Shown here piece after piece: positions 16,446 through 24,413 of a stretch of DNA of 64,000 nt. A program made the position numbers and the translations under genes. The DNA lies in NCBI GenBank assembly GCA_002479805.1, contig DLPB01000011.1, positions 1-64,000 of the forward strand, read 5' to 3'. The notes under the pieces are model-generated. The model did no database searches. It was not told the origin of the DNA and saw only the letters and a list, made by a program, of their open reading frames with translations. Every line of letters begins with the position of its first letter. Within the stretch, counting starts at the first letter, position 1. This DNA is from Micrococcales bacterium UBA7469. Lineage in GTDB: Bacteria > Actinomycetota > Actinomycetes > Actinomycetales > Microbacteriaceae.

Positions 16446-18107
16446 ATGCCTGGTAGCAAGTACACCATTGGTGTTGACTACGGCACACTTTCCGGCAGGG
16501 CTGTTGTGGTTGATATTTCCGACGGCACTGAACTTGCATCCGCAGTCTTCGAGTATCCCAACGCCGTTATGGACCAGGTGCTGAATAGCACCGGAGAAAA
16601 GCTTCCGCCGGAATGGGCACTTCAGGATCCAAATGACTACGTTGAAGTTCTAAAGCACGCCGTCCCCGAGGCGATTCGCAATGCCGGCATTGATCCAAGC
16701 GATGTCATCGGTATCGCAACCGATTTCACCGCCTGCACGATGGTGCCGGTCAAGATTGACGGCACGCCACTTTCTCAAATTGCCGGCTTTGAAACCAATA
16801 AGCACGCCTACGTGAAGCTCTGGAAGCACCACGCCGCTCAGCCCCACGCTGATCGCATCAACCAGGTGGCTCGTGAGCGTGGAGAGTCTTGGCTAAACCG
16901 CTACGGTGGTCAGATTTCTTCGGAGTGGGAGTTGGCTAAGGGTCTTCAGATCCTCGAAGAAGCTCCAGAGGTTTACGCTGCGATGGACAAGTTTGTCGAG
17001 GCGGCAGACTGGATCGTTTGGCAGCTCTGCGGTGTCTACTCCCGCAATGCCTGCACCGCTGGCTACAAGGGCAACCTGCAGGATGGCGGATACCCATCCA
17101 GAGAGTACTTCGCAGCGCTGAACCCAGGCTTTGCAGGTTTTGCCGAAGAGAAAATTCAGCACCCAATCGGTCAACTTGGCGAAGCTGCCGGCTACCTGAC
17201 CGAGCAGGCCGCTGCCTGGACCGGTTTGCCTGCGGGCATTGCGGTTGCGGTTGGCAACGTTGACGCACACGTCACGGCACCTGCGGCCAAAGCCACCGAG
17301 CCTGGCCAAATGGTTGCAATTATGGGAACTTCAACCTGCCACGTGATGAACGGTGATGTTTTGGCAGAGGTGCCTGGCATGTGTGGCGTGGTGGATGGCG
17401 GCATTGTCTCCGGCTACTTTGGCTATGAAGCCGGTCAATCCGGTGTCGGCGACATCTTTGCCTGGTACGTCAAGAATCAAGTCCCGCAGCGCTATTTCGA
17501 TGCGGCCGAAAAGGCTGGTAAATCAATACACCAGTACCTCACCGATCTGGCTGCAACCCAAGGAGTTGGTGAGCACGGTTTGGTGGCGCTGGACTGGCAC
17601 AGCGGTAACCGCTCGGTTTTGGTAGACCACGAACTATCCGGCATCTTGATTGGCGCAACTTTGACCACCAAGGCCGAGGATGGCTACCGAGCACTTTTGG
17701 AGTCAACCGCATTCGGCACCCGCAAGATCGTTGAAACCTTTGCTGCCAGCGGTGTCCCGGTCAAGGAATTTATCGTTGCCGGTGGGCTGATCAAGAACCA
17801 CTTCCTGATGCAGCTTTACTCGGATGTCACTCGCTTGCCACTGAGCGTGCTCGAATCCGAGCAGGGGCCTGCGCTGGGCTCTGCGATTCACGCGGCTGTT
17901 GCCGCCAAGGCCTATCCATCGGTTCGCGATGCGGCCGAGAAAATGGGTCGGGTCTCGAAGGCACTTTATGTGCCAAATGAAGAGCGCGCCAAGCAGTACG
18001 ACCGACTCTACGCAGAGTACGAATTGCTACACGACTACTTTGGTCGCGGTACGAACGATGTCATGAAGCGCCTCAAGGCCATGCGTCGGGAGGTTTTGGG
18101 TGCTTAG
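16446..18107 (+). CDS. araB: L-ribulokinase
   Basis: The 553-residue FGGY-family kinase has the N-terminal phosphate loop GVDYGTLSGRAVVVD, the ribulokinase-typical ATDFTACTMVPV and NRYGGQISSEWELAKGLQI, and the C-terminal FIVAGGLIKNHFLMQLYSDV. It phosphorylates L-ribulose to L-ribulose-5-phosphate. Length fits AraB rather than xylulokinase (about 500) or glycerol kinase. It overlaps araD by eight bases. An operator lies immediately upstream. Confidence 0.95.
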   Translation: MPGSKYTIGVDYGTLSGRAVVVDISDGTELASAVFEYPNAVMDQVLNSTGEKLPPEWALQDPNDYVEVLKHAVPEAIRNAGIDPSDVIGIATDFTACTMVPVKIDGTPLSQIAGFETNKHAYVKLWKHHAAQPHADRINQVARERGESWLNRYGGQISSEWELAKGLQILEEAPEVYAAMDKFVEAADWIVWQLCGVYSRNACTAGYKGNLQDGGYPSREYFAALNPGFAGFAEEKIQHPIGQLGEAAGYLTEQAAAWTGLPAGIAVAVGNVDAHVTAPAAKATEPGQMVAIMGTSTCHVMNGDVLAEVPGMCGVVDGGIVSGYFGYEAGQSGVGDIFAWYVKNQVPQRYFDAAEKAGKSIHQYLTDLAATQGVGEHGLVALDWHSGNRSVLVDHELSGILIGATLTTKAEDGYRALLESTAFGTRKIVETFAASGVPVKEFIVAGGLIKNHFLMQLYSDVTRLPLSVLESEQGPALGSAIHAAVAAKAYPSVRDAAEKMGRVSKALYVPNEERAKQYDRLYAEYELLHDYFGRGTNDVMKRLKAMRREVLGA

Positions 18108-18759
18108 CGAGAAAAAGGCAAGAGAGCAGCTGGCAAAGCTGCACACTCAGCTCTGGGGTGCAGGACTTGTGGTCTGGTCCGGCGGCAACATTTCACAGCG
18201 CATTGAGAATGGCTTTTTGATTAAGCCATCGGGTCTGAGTTACGACGAACTCACTCCGGAATCGATGGTGCTTTGCGATCTGGATGGCAATGCCAAGGAC
18301 AAGACTCTCAAGCCATCTTCAGATACCGCCGCCCATGCTTACGTTTACCGAAACATGCCGCAGGTTGGGGGAGTGGTTCACACCCACTCGAACTACGCCT
18401 GCGGTTGGGCAGCGGCAGGGCGAGCAATTCCTTGTGTGCTAACCGCGATTGCCGACGAGTTCGGAGGCGAAATCCCACTGGGGCCATTTGCGATCATCGG
18501 AGATGATTCAATCGGCCGCGGAATTGTTGAGACTCTGGCTAATCACCGCTCAAAAGCGGTGTTGATGAAGCAGCACGGCGTCTTCACCATCGGTTCAGAT
18601 GCCAAGGACGCGCTCAAGGCAGCGATCATGTGTGAAGACAATGCCAAGAGTGCCTTTATCGCGGAGCAGCTCGGTGGCGGCATCGCAATCCCGCAGCCCC
18701 AAGTAGATGCTTTATTCAGTCGTTATCAAAATGTATACGGACAGTTACCAAATGCGTGA
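18100..18759 (+). CDS. araD: L-ribulose-5-phosphate 4-epimerase
   Basis: The 219-residue class II aldolase-family protein shows VWSGGNISQRI, KPSGLSYDELTPESMV, the zinc-site HTHSNYACGW (His94, His96) and MKQHGVFTIG with the third His. It converts L-ribulose-5-phosphate to D-xylulose-5-phosphate, feeding the pentose phosphate pathway. The GTG start overlaps the end of araB and is preceded by GGGAGG inside araB. Together with araA and araB it completes arabinose catabolism. Confidence 0.95.
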   Translation: MLSEKKAREQLAKLHTQLWGAGLVVWSGGNISQRIENGFLIKPSGLSYDELTPESMVLCDLDGNAKDKTLKPSSDTAAHAYVYRNMPQVGGVVHTHSNYACGWAAAGRAIPCVLTAIADEFGGEIPLGPFAIIGDDSIGRGIVETLANHRSKAVLMKQHGVFTIGSDAKDALKAAIMCEDNAKSAFIAEQLGGGIAIPQPQVDALFSRYQNVYGQLPNA

Positions 18760-18800
18760 GCTTGAGCTGCTTGGGAGTGACAGACTGTTCAATGTGGCAA

Positions 18801-18816
18801 ATGTGAGCGGTAACAG
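18801..18816. promoter_or_regulatory. Arabinose-regulon operator upstream of the sugar ABC transporter
   Basis: ATGTGAGCGGTAACAG matches the pattern at 12170 and 16408 (ATGTKANCGSTAACAK). It lies in the 203-base gap between araD and the binding-protein gene, 146 bases before the chosen start. This implies a separate repressible promoter with a long 5' untranslated region for the transporter genes. Confidence 0.72.
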
Positions 18817-18962
18817 TTTGATAACCGCCACCGCTATGAATCAAAAAGTTTCGCAGAACCGCTACTCATTCCGGGTGGTGGCTGCGGGAAGAAATCTGGG
18901 TGAGATGGACACGCTCAGATCAAAATCATTCGGGGGTCCGACCGAGAACGAAAGGAACAGAG

Positions 18963-20084
18963 TTGTTTAAGAAACTACTCGGATTCGCGGCTGTAGCTAC
19001 TGCATCCGCAATGGTCCTAGCTGGTTGCGCAAGCACTGGTTCGACCGAAACCACCGAAGGCACTGAGGCCACTGGTGGCCTAATTGGTGTATCCATGCCA
19101 ACCCAGTCCTCAACCCGTTGGATCTCTGACGGCGAGAGCATCAAGGCTGAGATGGAAGCACAGGGCTTCGAAGTTGACCTTCAGTACGCTGAGGACGACA
19201 TCCCTACCCAGGTTGCACAGCTTGAGGGCATGCTAACCAAGGGCGCAAAGGCTCTGATCATTGCAGCTATCGACGGTACCCAGCTAACTGACGTACTACA
19301 GGCTGCAGCAGACGCTGGCGTTCCAGTTATCTCCTACGACCGCCTAATCCGTGACAGCGCAAACGTTGACTACTACGCAACCTTCGACAACTTCAAGGTT
19401 GGTGTACAGCAGGCAACCTCGATGCTAGTTGGCATGGGCGTTTACGCATCTGAGGACTCAACCTCAGCTGACGGCCCTAACGCTGCTGGTCCATGGAACG
19501 TAGAGCTATTTGCTGGTTCGCTAGACGACAACAACGCATTCTTCTTCTTCAACGGTGCGATGAGCGTTCTACAGCCACTAATCGACTCTGGCGTGCTAGT
19601 GGTCAAGTCTGGCCAGACCACCATTGAGCAGGTTGCAACCCTTCGTTGGGACGGCGCTGTAGCTCAGAAGCGTATGGAGGACATCTTGGTAGGTAACTAC
19701 GCAGATGGTTCCATCGTTCACGGTGTTCTCTCCCCATACGACGGCCTAAGCCGCGGTATCATCGCCGCTCTAACTGACGCTGGTTACACCGATCTTCCTA
19801 CCATCGTTGGTCAGGACGCTGAGGTTCTATCCGTCAAGGCAATGCTTGCTGGCGAGCAGTACTCAACCATCTTCAAGGACACTCGTGAACTTGCAAAGGT
19901 TGCAGCAGGTATGGCAGTTGCGATCCTCAACGGCGAAGAGCCAGAGGTTAACGACACCACCACTTACGACAACGGTGTAAAGGTAGTTCCTTCTTACCTA
20001 CTAACCCCATACATCGTCACTGTAGACAACTACAAGGAATTGCTAATCGACTCCGGCTACATCGCCGAGGCCGACCTAGGCTAA
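18963..20084 (+). CDS. ChvE-type multiple-sugar-binding lipoprotein of an ABC importer
   Basis: The 373-residue protein has a lipoprotein signal (basic MFKKLL, hydrophobic core, lipobox VLAGC) followed by a type I periplasmic-binding domain: GLIGVSMPTQSSTRWISDG, AIDGTQLTDVLQAAADAGVPVISYDRL and a C-terminal VVPSYLLTPYIVTVDNYKELL. This pattern is closest to ChvE/XylF-like monosaccharide binders. Context suggests L-arabinose. The start is TTG at 18963 with AAAGGA upstream; an in-frame ATG at 18900 would bury the signal peptide. Codon use is highly biased: 20 of its 32 leucines are CTA, suggesting very high expression. Confidence 0.9.
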   Translation: MFKKLLGFAAVATASAMVLAGCASTGSTETTEGTEATGGLIGVSMPTQSSTRWISDGESIKAEMEAQGFEVDLQYAEDDIPTQVAQLEGMLTKGAKALIIAAIDGTQLTDVLQAAADAGVPVISYDRLIRDSANVDYYATFDNFKVGVQQATSMLVGMGVYASEDSTSADGPNAAGPWNVELFAGSLDDNNAFFFFNGAMSVLQPLIDSGVLVVKSGQTTIEQVATLRWDGAVAQKRMEDILVGNYADGSIVHGVLSPYDGLSRGIIAALTDAGYTDLPTIVGQDAEVLSVKAMLAGEQYSTIFKDTRELAKVAAGMAVAILNGEEPEVNDTTTYDNGVKVVPSYLLTPYIVTVDNYKELLIDSGYIAEADLG

Positions 20085-20100
20085 TCACCCTTGATCCGAA

Positions 20101-20132
20101 GATTGGCCCCCGGGGTAACTCGGGGGCCAATC
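20101..20132 (+). terminator. Intercistronic hairpin between binding-protein and ATPase genes
   Basis: GATTGGCCCCCG / CGGGGGCCAATC forms a perfect 12-bp G/C-rich stem with an 8-base loop. No T-run follows, so it is more likely a partial terminator or a 3'-end-stabilising hairpin that raises binding-protein mRNA over the ATPase and permease messages. Confidence 0.75.
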
Positions 20133-20174
20133 CTCCAAGAAACCAACTAGCTAAATAGAAACAAAGGAGCGCAC

Positions 20175-21710
20175 GTGTCCAACTCAATTCTTGAGATGCG
20201 CAGCATCACCAAAACCTTCCCAGGTGTAGTGGCATTGGACAAGGTCACCCTGACCGTAGAGCGCGGTGAGATTCACGCCATCTGTGGCGAGAACGGTGCT
20301 GGCAAATCAACCCTGATGAAGGTTCTCTCCGGGGTTTATCCATTCGGCAGCTACACCGGCGACATCGTTTTTGAAAACAACGTCAAGAAGTTCTCCAACA
20401 TTCGTGATTCCGAGGCCGAGGGCATCGTAATCATCCACCAGGAACTAGCACTCAGCCCCTACCTTTCCATTGCCGAGAACATCTTCTTGGGCAATGAAAT
20501 CAAGACTTTCGGTCTAATCGACTGGAACAAGACCAACCAAGAGGCCGCCAAGCTAATGGCGAGAGTCGGCCTGCAGGAAAACCCAGTAACCGCCATCAAG
20601 GACATTGGTGTTGGTAAGCAGCAGCTGGTCGAAATTGCTAAAGCACTATCCAAGAAGGTAAAGCTTCTGATCCTGGACGAGCCAACCGCTGCGCTAAACG
20701 ACGAGGACTCCGCCCACCTGCTTGACCTTCTTCGTCACCTCAAGGGTCAGGGCATCACTTCGATCATCATCTCGCACAAGCTAAATGAGATCGAGGCCAT
20801 CGCAGACACCACCACGATTATTCGCGACGGTCACGCCATCGAATCGCTTCGCATGAAGCAGGATGCGGTGAGCCAGGAGCGCATCATCAAGGGCATGGTT
20901 GGTCGCGAGATGGAAAACCGCTACCCGGCTCGTAATCCAGAGATTGGCGAGGAGATCCTGCGGGTTGAGAACTGGAACGCCTACCACCCAATCGATCGCA
21001 ACCGTATTGTGGTTGACAACATCTCGATGAATGTTCGTCGCGGTGAGATTGTAGGACTTGCCGGCATCATGGGCGCCGGTAGAACCGAGTTCGCAAGAAG
21101 CCTTTTTGGTCACTCCTATGGAACCAACATCTCCGGCAAGGTTTATAAGTCCGGCAAGGAGATCAGGGTAAAGACCATCTCCGAAGCCATTGACAACGGC
21201 CTGGCATACGCCACCGAAGACCGCAAGAGATATGGCCTAAATCTGATTGAGGACATCAAGCGAAATATTTCGCTCGCCTCGTTGAAGTCTTTCGTATCGC
21301 TTGGGCTTGTGAACAATAACGAGGAGTTCAAAAAGGCTAGCGAGTATCGCGACTCGATGAACATCAAGGCTCCGAGCGTGCTTTCTATCACCGGTCAGCT
21401 TTCCGGTGGTAACCAGCAGAAGGTTGTGCTCTCTAAGTGGATCAACGTAAACCCAGATGTTTTGATTCTGGACGAACCAACCCGCGGTATCGACGTTGGT
21501 GCGAAGTACGAGATCTACCTCATCATTCAAAGACTTGCAGCAGAGGGTAAGGGCATCATCGTGATCTCCTCCGAGCTGCCAGAACTATTGGGCATCTGCG
21601 ACCGCATTTATGCAATCGCAGAAGGTCGAATCACCGGGGAAGTTGAGCGCAAGGATGCGACCCCAGAACTACTTATGAAGTACATGACTATGGAGAAGGG
21701 TAGGAGCTGA
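20175..21710 (+). CDS. Sugar ABC transporter ATPase with two nucleotide-binding domains
   Basis: The 511-residue protein is a tandem carbohydrate-uptake (CUT2) ATPase. Domain one has GENGAGKST, signature VGKQQLVEIAKAL and LLILDEPTAALN. Domain two has a degenerate Walker A (GIMGAGRTE), as usual for this class, then LSGGNQQKVVLSKW and LILDEPTRGIDVG. It energises uptake of a monosaccharide, presumably arabinose, with the binding protein and permease either side. The GTG start has AAGGAG a few bases upstream. Its TGA overlaps the permease ATG. Confidence 0.93.
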   Translation: MSNSILEMRSITKTFPGVVALDKVTLTVERGEIHAICGENGAGKSTLMKVLSGVYPFGSYTGDIVFENNVKKFSNIRDSEAEGIVIIHQELALSPYLSIAENIFLGNEIKTFGLIDWNKTNQEAAKLMARVGLQENPVTAIKDIGVGKQQLVEIAKALSKKVKLLILDEPTAALNDEDSAHLLDLLRHLKGQGITSIIISHKLNEIEAIADTTTIIRDGHAIESLRMKQDAVSQERIIKGMVGREMENRYPARNPEIGEEILRVENWNAYHPIDRNRIVVDNISMNVRRGEIVGLAGIMGAGRTEFARSLFGHSYGTNISGKVYKSGKEIRVKTISEAIDNGLAYATEDRKRYGLNLIEDIKRNISLASLKSFVSLGLVNNNEEFKKASEYRDSMNIKAPSVLSITGQLSGGNQQKVVLSKWINVNPDVLILDEPTRGIDVGAKYEIYLIIQRLAAEGKGIIVISSELPELLGICDRIYAIAEGRITGEVERKDATPELLMKYMTMEKGRS

Positions 21711-22960
21711 TGTCAGCTTTTATTGAGCGCAGTCGAGGATTCTTTGACTCGATCGGCAACAGACTGCAGGGTGTAAACCTCAGGCAGAACGGTATTTTTC
21801 TAGCGCTGATTGGTCTGGTGCTGTTCTTTGCAGCCACCACTCCAAACGCCGCTTCGATTACCCCAACCAACTTCTCCAACCTGGTGGTGCAGAACGGTTA
21901 CATCCTGGTGCTTGCCATCGGTATGGTCATGGTCATCATCGCCGGCCACATCGACCTATCGGTTGGATCGGTGGCAGCGTTTATTGGAGCGGTCGCTGGT
22001 ATTTTGACAGTTCGACCGCTTGAGCAGGACGGTTGGGAGTGGCTTCCTGCCTTGCCTTGGTGGGCAGGCATCATCGGTGCCATATTGGTCGGTGCAATAG
22101 TAGGTGTCTGGCAAGGTTTCTGGGTTGCCTACGTCGGTATTCCAGCCTTCATCGTGACCTTGGCAGGCATGTTGCTATTCCGCGGAATGGCGCTACTGAC
22201 CCTGCAGAACTCCAACATCGGTCCATTCCCAGACGAATTCCGTGCCATCGGTAACGGCTTCTTGGACAAGGAAAAGACTCTCAACACTTTGGTTGGCTTC
22301 CCAATCGACTATAACCTCACCGCTTTGATTGTGACCGTGCTAAGTGTGGTCGCGCTCTGGGTTGCTGTGATTCGTCAGCGCACCGGCAAGATCAAGTACG
22401 GTCAGGTGGTTGAGCCTCGCACCTGGTTCTACATCAAGAACGTAATTCTGAGCGCAATGGTGCTCTACGTTGGATTCCAACTATCGCAGGCGAACGGTAT
22501 TCCAATCACCTTGATTGTGTTGGCTGTCCTGATCTTGGCTTATACCGTCGTGATGAACCGCACCCCATTTGGTCGCTACATCTACGCCATCGGTGGAAAC
22601 CTAAACGCAGCGGTACTCTCCGGTATCAACGTGCGTCGGGTTAACTTCTGGTTGTTCGTGAACATGGGTGCCCTGGCAGCACTCTCCGGCGTGCTGATCG
22701 CGGCTCGAATGAACTCGGCAGTGCCAAAGGCCGGTGACGGTTTCGAGCTCGATGCCATCTCATCGGTATTCATCGGTGGTGCCGCGGTTCAGGGTGGTGT
22801 CGGTACCGTAACCGGCTCCATGATCGGTGGTTTGATCCAGGGTGTCTTGGCAAACGGTATGAACCTAAACTCGGTCGGTATCGACGTCCAGATGACCATC
22901 AAGGGTCTGGTCTTGCTACTGGCAGTTGCGTTCGACGTTTGGTCAAAGCGCCGAAAGTAA
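21710..22960 (+). CDS. Sugar ABC transporter permease (CUT2 class)
   Basis: The 416-residue membrane protein has roughly ten hydrophobic segments. It carries the CUT2 permease signature around GHIDLSVGSVAAFIGAVAG and the conserved FGRYIYAIGGNLNAAVLSGINV segment that contacts the ATPase. Length and pattern resemble GguB/XylH-like permeases, which handle xylose, arabinose or galactose. It overlaps the ATPase stop by one base (TGATG), implying translational coupling. A strong terminator follows. Confidence 0.93.
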   Translation: MSAFIERSRGFFDSIGNRLQGVNLRQNGIFLALIGLVLFFAATTPNAASITPTNFSNLVVQNGYILVLAIGMVMVIIAGHIDLSVGSVAAFIGAVAGILTVRPLEQDGWEWLPALPWWAGIIGAILVGAIVGVWQGFWVAYVGIPAFIVTLAGMLLFRGMALLTLQNSNIGPFPDEFRAIGNGFLDKEKTLNTLVGFPIDYNLTALIVTVLSVVALWVAVIRQRTGKIKYGQVVEPRTWFYIKNVILSAMVLYVGFQLSQANGIPITLIVLAVLILAYTVVMNRTPFGRYIYAIGGNLNAAVLSGINVRRVNFWLFVNMGALAALSGVLIAARMNSAVPKAGDGFELDAISSVFIGGAAVQGGVGTVTGSMIGGLIQGVLANGMNLNSVGIDVQMTIKGLVLLLAVAFDVWSKRRK

Positions 22961-22974
22961 TCAAAGCTAAATAG

Positions 22975-23006
22975 AAAACCCGGGAGGCGATGACCTCCCG
23001 GGTTTT
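22975..23006. terminator. Terminator after the sugar transporter operon
   Basis: AAAACCCGGGAGG / CCTCCCGGGTTTT forms a 13-bp stem with a CGATGA loop, followed by CCTTTT. The A-run on the other side lets it also serve the convergent whiB1 gene ending at 23021. Confidence 0.9.
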
Positions 23007-23020
23007 CCTTTTAAGTCTTA

Positions 23021-23275
23021 TTAGCTTGCGCGACGAGCTCTCGCGTAACGACGCTTTAGGGAGCGACGCTCATCTTCTGATAGACCGCCCCAGACACCAG
23101 TGTCCTGGTTCTCTTTGATGGCGTACTCGAGGCAGTTGGCCGCTACGTTGCACTGACGGCAGATGGATTTGGCTTGCTCGATTTGCTCTAGCGCTGGTCC
23201 GGTGTTGCCCACTGGGAAGAAGAGTTCTGGGTCTTCATTGAGGCAACGGGCCTGGTTTAGCCAAGTCATATCCAT
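23021..23275 (-). CDS. whiB1: WhiB-family iron-sulfur regulator, WhiB1-like
   Basis: The 84-residue protein has the four [4Fe-4S] cysteines (11, 39, 42, 48), the GVWGGLSEDERR turn and a basic C terminus (SLKRRYARARR) for DNA contact. The segment NEDPELFFPVGNTGPAL is characteristic of WhiB1 rather than WhiB2 or WhiB7. WhiB1 proteins bind the primary sigma factor and respond to nitric oxide in mycobacteria; that role is family knowledge. Two methionines (residues 1 and 3) are possible starts. Confidence 0.93.
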   Translation of the reverse strand: MDMTWLNQARCLNEDPELFFPVGNTGPALEQIEQAKSICRQCNVAANCLEYAIKENQDTGVWGGLSEDERRSLKRRYARARRAS

Positions 23276-23388
23276 AGTGTTCTGTTATTCCTAAGTTTTT
23301 GAACCGTAATCCCGCCAATCAAGCGGGTAAAGTCAATGTTGCAACCCCAAGATGGTTTCACAACTGGGAGAGGAAATCAAGACCCAAA

Positions 23389-23769
23389 ATGTCTAACCTA
23401 GGTCCGAAGTTGGTTATTTCCGCGAGCGTAATTGCGCTGCAGTCTTTGGTTATCTGGGCCTTGAGTATCTGGTCGATTTTCTTACTTTTCAATGATTCAG
23501 CCAGGTTTTTAGTCTCCGCGCTGTTTCTGATTGGACTGCTATTGGCAGCTGGATTGTGGAGCAGCAACATCGCACTTGGACTGATTCGCAAAAAGCGCTG
23601 GTCTCACACCCCGGCACTGGTATTCGAGCTTTTAGTGGTCTCGATCGGAGTCGCTAGTTTCGCGGGAGAATTTGGCGATGCCGCAATCGGATTAGCACTT
23701 TTGGTGCCGGCAAGCCTGGCTTTTACCCTGCTTTTTAGTAAGTCGATTCGAGAGCAGTTTCAGCGCTAG
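23389..23769 (+). CDS. Small four-helix membrane protein of unknown function
   Basis: The 126-residue product has four hydrophobic helices (VISASVIALQSLVIWALSIW, FLVSALFLIGLLLAAGLW, ALVFELLVVSIGVASF, AAIGLALLVPASLAFTLLF) with a basic loop RKKRW after the second. ATG at 23389 puts helix one near the N terminus. An in-frame ATG at 23299 would add 30 polar residues, so the longer form is less likely. GAGAGGAAA lies a little far upstream. It converges with the peroxiredoxin gene, overlapping by four bases. Function unknown. Confidence 0.6.
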   Translation: MSNLGPKLVISASVIALQSLVIWALSIWSIFLLFNDSARFLVSALFLIGLLLAAGLWSSNIALGLIRKKRWSHTPALVFELLVVSIGVASFAGEFGDAAIGLALLVPASLAFTLLFSKSIREQFQR

Positions 23770-24239
23770 CTGATTTTTTTGAGCAGCATGTCAACGTGAC
23801 CGGTGGCCTTGACGTTGTAATAGGCCTCAACGACGTTGAAGCTCTCGTCCACAATCGCGGTTGAGCGCAGCACGCCCTTATAGGTCCTGCCGTAGAGGGT
23901 CTTGGTTCCAAAGGCACCGTAGGCCTTGTGAGCTGCAAATTCTGGGTCACTGAGCAGCGGGAAGGTGAGCTGCTGGGCATCTTCGAAGTCTTTGAGTTGC
24001 TCAGGGGAGTCAGGCGAGATACCGATTACCTGATATCCAGCCGCCTCAAACTCTGAGATGCGATCTTGGAAATCTGCGGCCTCTTTGGAACAGCCGGGTG
24101 AGCCGGCAGCGGGGTAGAAGTAGAGGATGGCCTTTTTGCCCACAAGTAGATCTGATGAGAATTCCTTGGCGTTTTGATCTAGCAAGCTAAATGCTGGTGC
24201 TCTATCGCCTGCTGCTAAGCGGAATTCTTGATCGCTCAT
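23766..24239 (-). CDS. Peroxiredoxin of the BCP/PrxQ family, one-cysteine type
   Basis: The 157-residue thioredoxin-fold protein has LYFYPAAGSPGCSKEAADFQD, where the single cysteine is the peroxidatic one in the PxxxSxxC variant of the motif. No second cysteine exists, unlike the paralogue at 30660-31124. FAAHKAYGAFG and LRSTAIVDE are typical BCP segments. It reduces peroxides in the cytoplasm using an external thiol; the missing resolving cysteine implies that a partner thiol is needed. ATG at 24239 is the first in-frame start. Confidence 0.88.
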   Translation of the reverse strand: MSDQEFRLAAGDRAPAFSLLDQNAKEFSSDLLVGKKAILYFYPAAGSPGCSKEAADFQDRISEFEAAGYQVIGISPDSPEQLKDFEDAQQLTFPLLSDPEFAAHKAYGAFGTKTLYGRTYKGVLRSTAIVDESFNVVEAYYNVKATGHVDMLLKKIS

Positions 24240-24413
24240 TTAACCCTCACCTTCAAAGACAAGGCTAGGGCCGAAGCCTGAACAATTTCTGAAAGTTCGC
24301 CAATAGCGATGCCATCCCCAGCAAATTGTCGGTTTCGGAGCCTTAGATTTTATTTTGATGTCCTTGTCAGGCAGTAGGTTACAAGTGTTGGAGAAATTGA
24401 ATTGGGGCCGATT

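Noticed and set aside
17018..17309. Arg/Cys-rich frames on both strands inside araB
   Set aside because: They are shadows of a well-conserved ribulokinase region with biased third positions.
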